DNA from: Streptomyces sp. DvalAA-14
GTDB taxonomy: Bacteria; Actinomycetota; Actinomycetes; Streptomycetales; Streptomycetaceae
DNA: 43,747 nt
Direction: 5' to 3'
Assembly: GCF_900091855.1 (NCBI RefSeq)
Contig: NZ_FMCH01000490.1
Coordinates: 1-43,747 of the forward strand
The position numbers and the translations under genes were made by a program. Shown here in pieces: positions 42,740 through 43,747 of this stretch (positions within the stretch are counted from its first letter, which is position 1; each line of letters starts with the position of its first letter). The notes under the pieces were generated by a model. That model worked only from the letters and a program-made list of their open reading frames with translations, was not told where the DNA came from and did not search any database.

Positions 42740-43222
42740 ATGGCGCGAGGCGATCTCACCGACGAGCAATGGACTCTGATCGAGCCCCATCTTCCGATCG
42801 CCGCGGTCGGGCCTATCCCTGACCTGCGAAAACACTTCAACGCGGTGATGTGGCGCTTCCGCGTCGGCAGCCCCTGGCGTGACCTGCCTGCCGAGTTCGG
42901 GCCTTGGCAGAGCGCGTACGACCGGTTCCGAATCTGGGCGAAGCAGAGTGTCTTCCAGCAGCTGATGGAAGCGGTGATCGCCGAGGCCGCAGCCCGTGGC
43001 GAAACCGACCTGGGCCTGGTAAGCGTGGACTCGGCGACCGCGCGGGCCCACCACCACGCCGCCGGGATGGCCTTGGACTCTGAGCAGTTGGTAGCCCTGG
43101 AGGCTGCCATCGAGGCCGAAAAAGGGGCGACACGAGGGGACAACAGCCGCAAGACGTACAGGGCGAGGATGACTCGCGCGTCGAGCGGCGACGGGTCCGC
43201 CGACGGCATCGAGCCCGCTTGA
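42740..43222 (+). CDS. IS5-family transposase, first frame
   Basis: A 160-aa first ORF. DLTDEQWTLIEPHLPIAAVG is the IS5 N-terminal domain, GSPWRDLPAEFGPW is the DUF4096-like motif, and LGLVSVDSATARAHHHAAG carries the first catalytic Asp. The ORF then drifts into EAAIEAEKGATRGDNSRKTY and stops at 43222. The catalytic domain continues in the next ORF one frame away, as in IS5-group elements that make the full enzyme by ribosomal frameshifting in the overlap. Confidence 0.9.
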   Translation: MARGDLTDEQWTLIEPHLPIAAVGPIPDLRKHFNAVMWRFRVGSPWRDLPAEFGPWQSAYDRFRIWAKQSVFQQLMEAVIAEAAARGETDLGLVSVDSATARAHHHAAGMALDSEQLVALEAAIEAEKGATRGDNSRKTYRARMTRASSGDGSADGIEPA

Positions 43223-43722
43223 AGGGCGCTGAGCTGGGGCGTTCCCGAGGCGGGCTGACCAGCAAGATTCATCTGGCGGCCGACCGACGCTGCCGCCCCC
43301 TGGCGTTCGTTCTCACGCCGGGACAGGCCGGGGACAGCCCGCAGTTCGTGCCGGTCCTGGAGCGGGTCAAGGTGCGGGGACCGGTCGGGCGCCCGCGGAC
43401 CCGACCGGACGCGGTGGCCGCAGACAAGGCGTACTCGTCTCGGCGTAACCGTCGCTACCTGCGGCGACGCGGAGTCAAAGTGGTGATCCCGGAGAAGGCC
43501 GACCAAGCCGCGAACCGCAAGAAGCGCGGCGCTGCCGGTGGCCGGCCGGTATCGCACGACGCGGCACTGTACAGGGAGCGCAACACCGTGGAACGGTGCA
43601 TCAACCGACTGCGGAACTGGCGCGGAATCGCGTTCCGCTTCGACAAGACCCCGGAGAGCTACGAGGCCGGACTGCATCTGTGCGGTGCGATGCTCTGGCT
43701 CCGCAGCATCGCACCGCGTTGA
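43219..43722 (+). CDS. IS5-family transposase, second frame
   Basis: 167 codons. ELGRSRGGLTSKIHLAADRR, then VAADKAYSSRRNRR (second catalytic Asp) and YRERNTVERCINRLRNWRGI (catalytic Glu), followed by FRFDKTPESYEAGL. This is the second half of the DDE domain. It overlaps the first frame by four bases at TTGA. It ends 25 bases before the IS end, and its last codons lie in the terminal repeat. Translation probably occurs as a frameshifted fusion; independent initiation at the TTG is less likely. Confidence 0.9.
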   Translation: MKGAELGRSRGGLTSKIHLAADRRCRPLAFVLTPGQAGDSPQFVPVLERVKVRGPVGRPRTRPDAVAADKAYSSRRNRRYLRRRGVKVVIPEKADQAANRKKRGAAGGRPVSHDAALYRERNTVERCINRLRNWRGIAFRFDKTPESYEAGLHLCGAMLWLRSIAPR

Positions 43723-43747
43723 TGATCTGGACTCCAGACAGGACCTA
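43694..43747 (-). repeat. Long inverted repeat, right end of IS
   Basis: Partner of 42010-42063. It includes the last codons of the transposase (WLRSIAPR) and the terminal TGGACTCCAGACAGGACCTA. Confidence 0.85.

Larger units (their letters stand above)
42010..43747 (+). mobile_element. IS5-family insertion sequence with acetyltransferase passenger
   Basis: The left end starts TAGGTCCTGTCTGGAGTCCA and the right end is its exact reverse complement, finishing at the last base of the window. Inside are a GNAT gene and an IS5-type transposase in two frames. The CTAG at the left junction suggests a CTA/TA target; the right flank is outside the window, so a duplication cannot be checked. At 1738 bp it is longer than typical IS5 elements (about 0.8-1.3 kb) because of the extra gene. 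Confidence 0.85.

Overview
The window is high-GC actinobacterial DNA, almost certainly Streptomyces. The signs are strong G/C bias at third codon positions, many GTG/TTG starts, a chromosomal dnaX - SRP RNA - tRNA-Ser(GGA) block at the left end, and a few rare TTA codons confined to accessory genes. Only the first ~2.1 kb is ordinary chromosome. The rest is accessory DNA stacked at the tRNA-Ser 3' end.

Boundaries. The 3' part of the tRNA (2037-2094) is repeated exactly at 41533-41590, and imperfectly at 39081-39132. Two different arm-type repeats surround these cores at matching distances (about 115 bp before, about 60 bp after). At least two related integrations, or a recombined hybrid, therefore made the island. 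The right edge is an IS5-family element (42010-43747) with long inverted ends and an acetyltransferase passenger. It cut off a host gene.

Layout. (1) 2.1-7.4 kb, left cargo: a membrane protein plus an AbiTii-family protein sharing a C-terminal motif, a DUF4238 protein, a decayed toxin-antitoxin pair and small hypothetical genes. (2) 7.4-15.0 kb, mobility core: tyrosine integrase, excisionase and XRE regulator on the minus strand; DnaB-like replication ATPase, DUF2637 membrane protein, MobC and relaxase on the plus strand. No TraB/FtsK-type translocase is visible, so the element looks mobilizable rather than self-conjugative. The xis and replication genes carry the same ~130-nt 5' leader (hairpin plus conserved block), which suggests joint control of excision and replication. 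(3) 15.1-16.6 kb, an A/T-richer two-gene operon: a two-TM SAVED-domain protein and a 121-residue minimal CRISPR polymerase (mCpol)-like protein. This is a candidate cyclic-nucleotide inverse-signalling (Panoptes-like) defence with an unusual effector. (4) 17.0-29.4 kb: a phosphotransferase, a TPR-type regulator, a RsbW-like ATPase and a DUF6907-like protein, then a complete FxLD-class lanthipeptide cluster (59-aa precursor, LanB, LanC, isoaspartyl-type methyltransferase, TTA-containing accessory protein). (5) 29.4-41.3 kb, defence cargo: an IS3 remnant, a PD-(D/E)XK-like protein, a STAND/NB-ARC protein with an N-terminal nuclease-like domain, a Gabija-like GajA/GajB pair, a HAD-like phosphatase and an unrecognised 451-aa protein.

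Overall the island combines a replicating/mobilizable chassis, a RiPP pathway and at least four candidate anti-phage modules. Functions are assigned by reading motifs; no searches were run.
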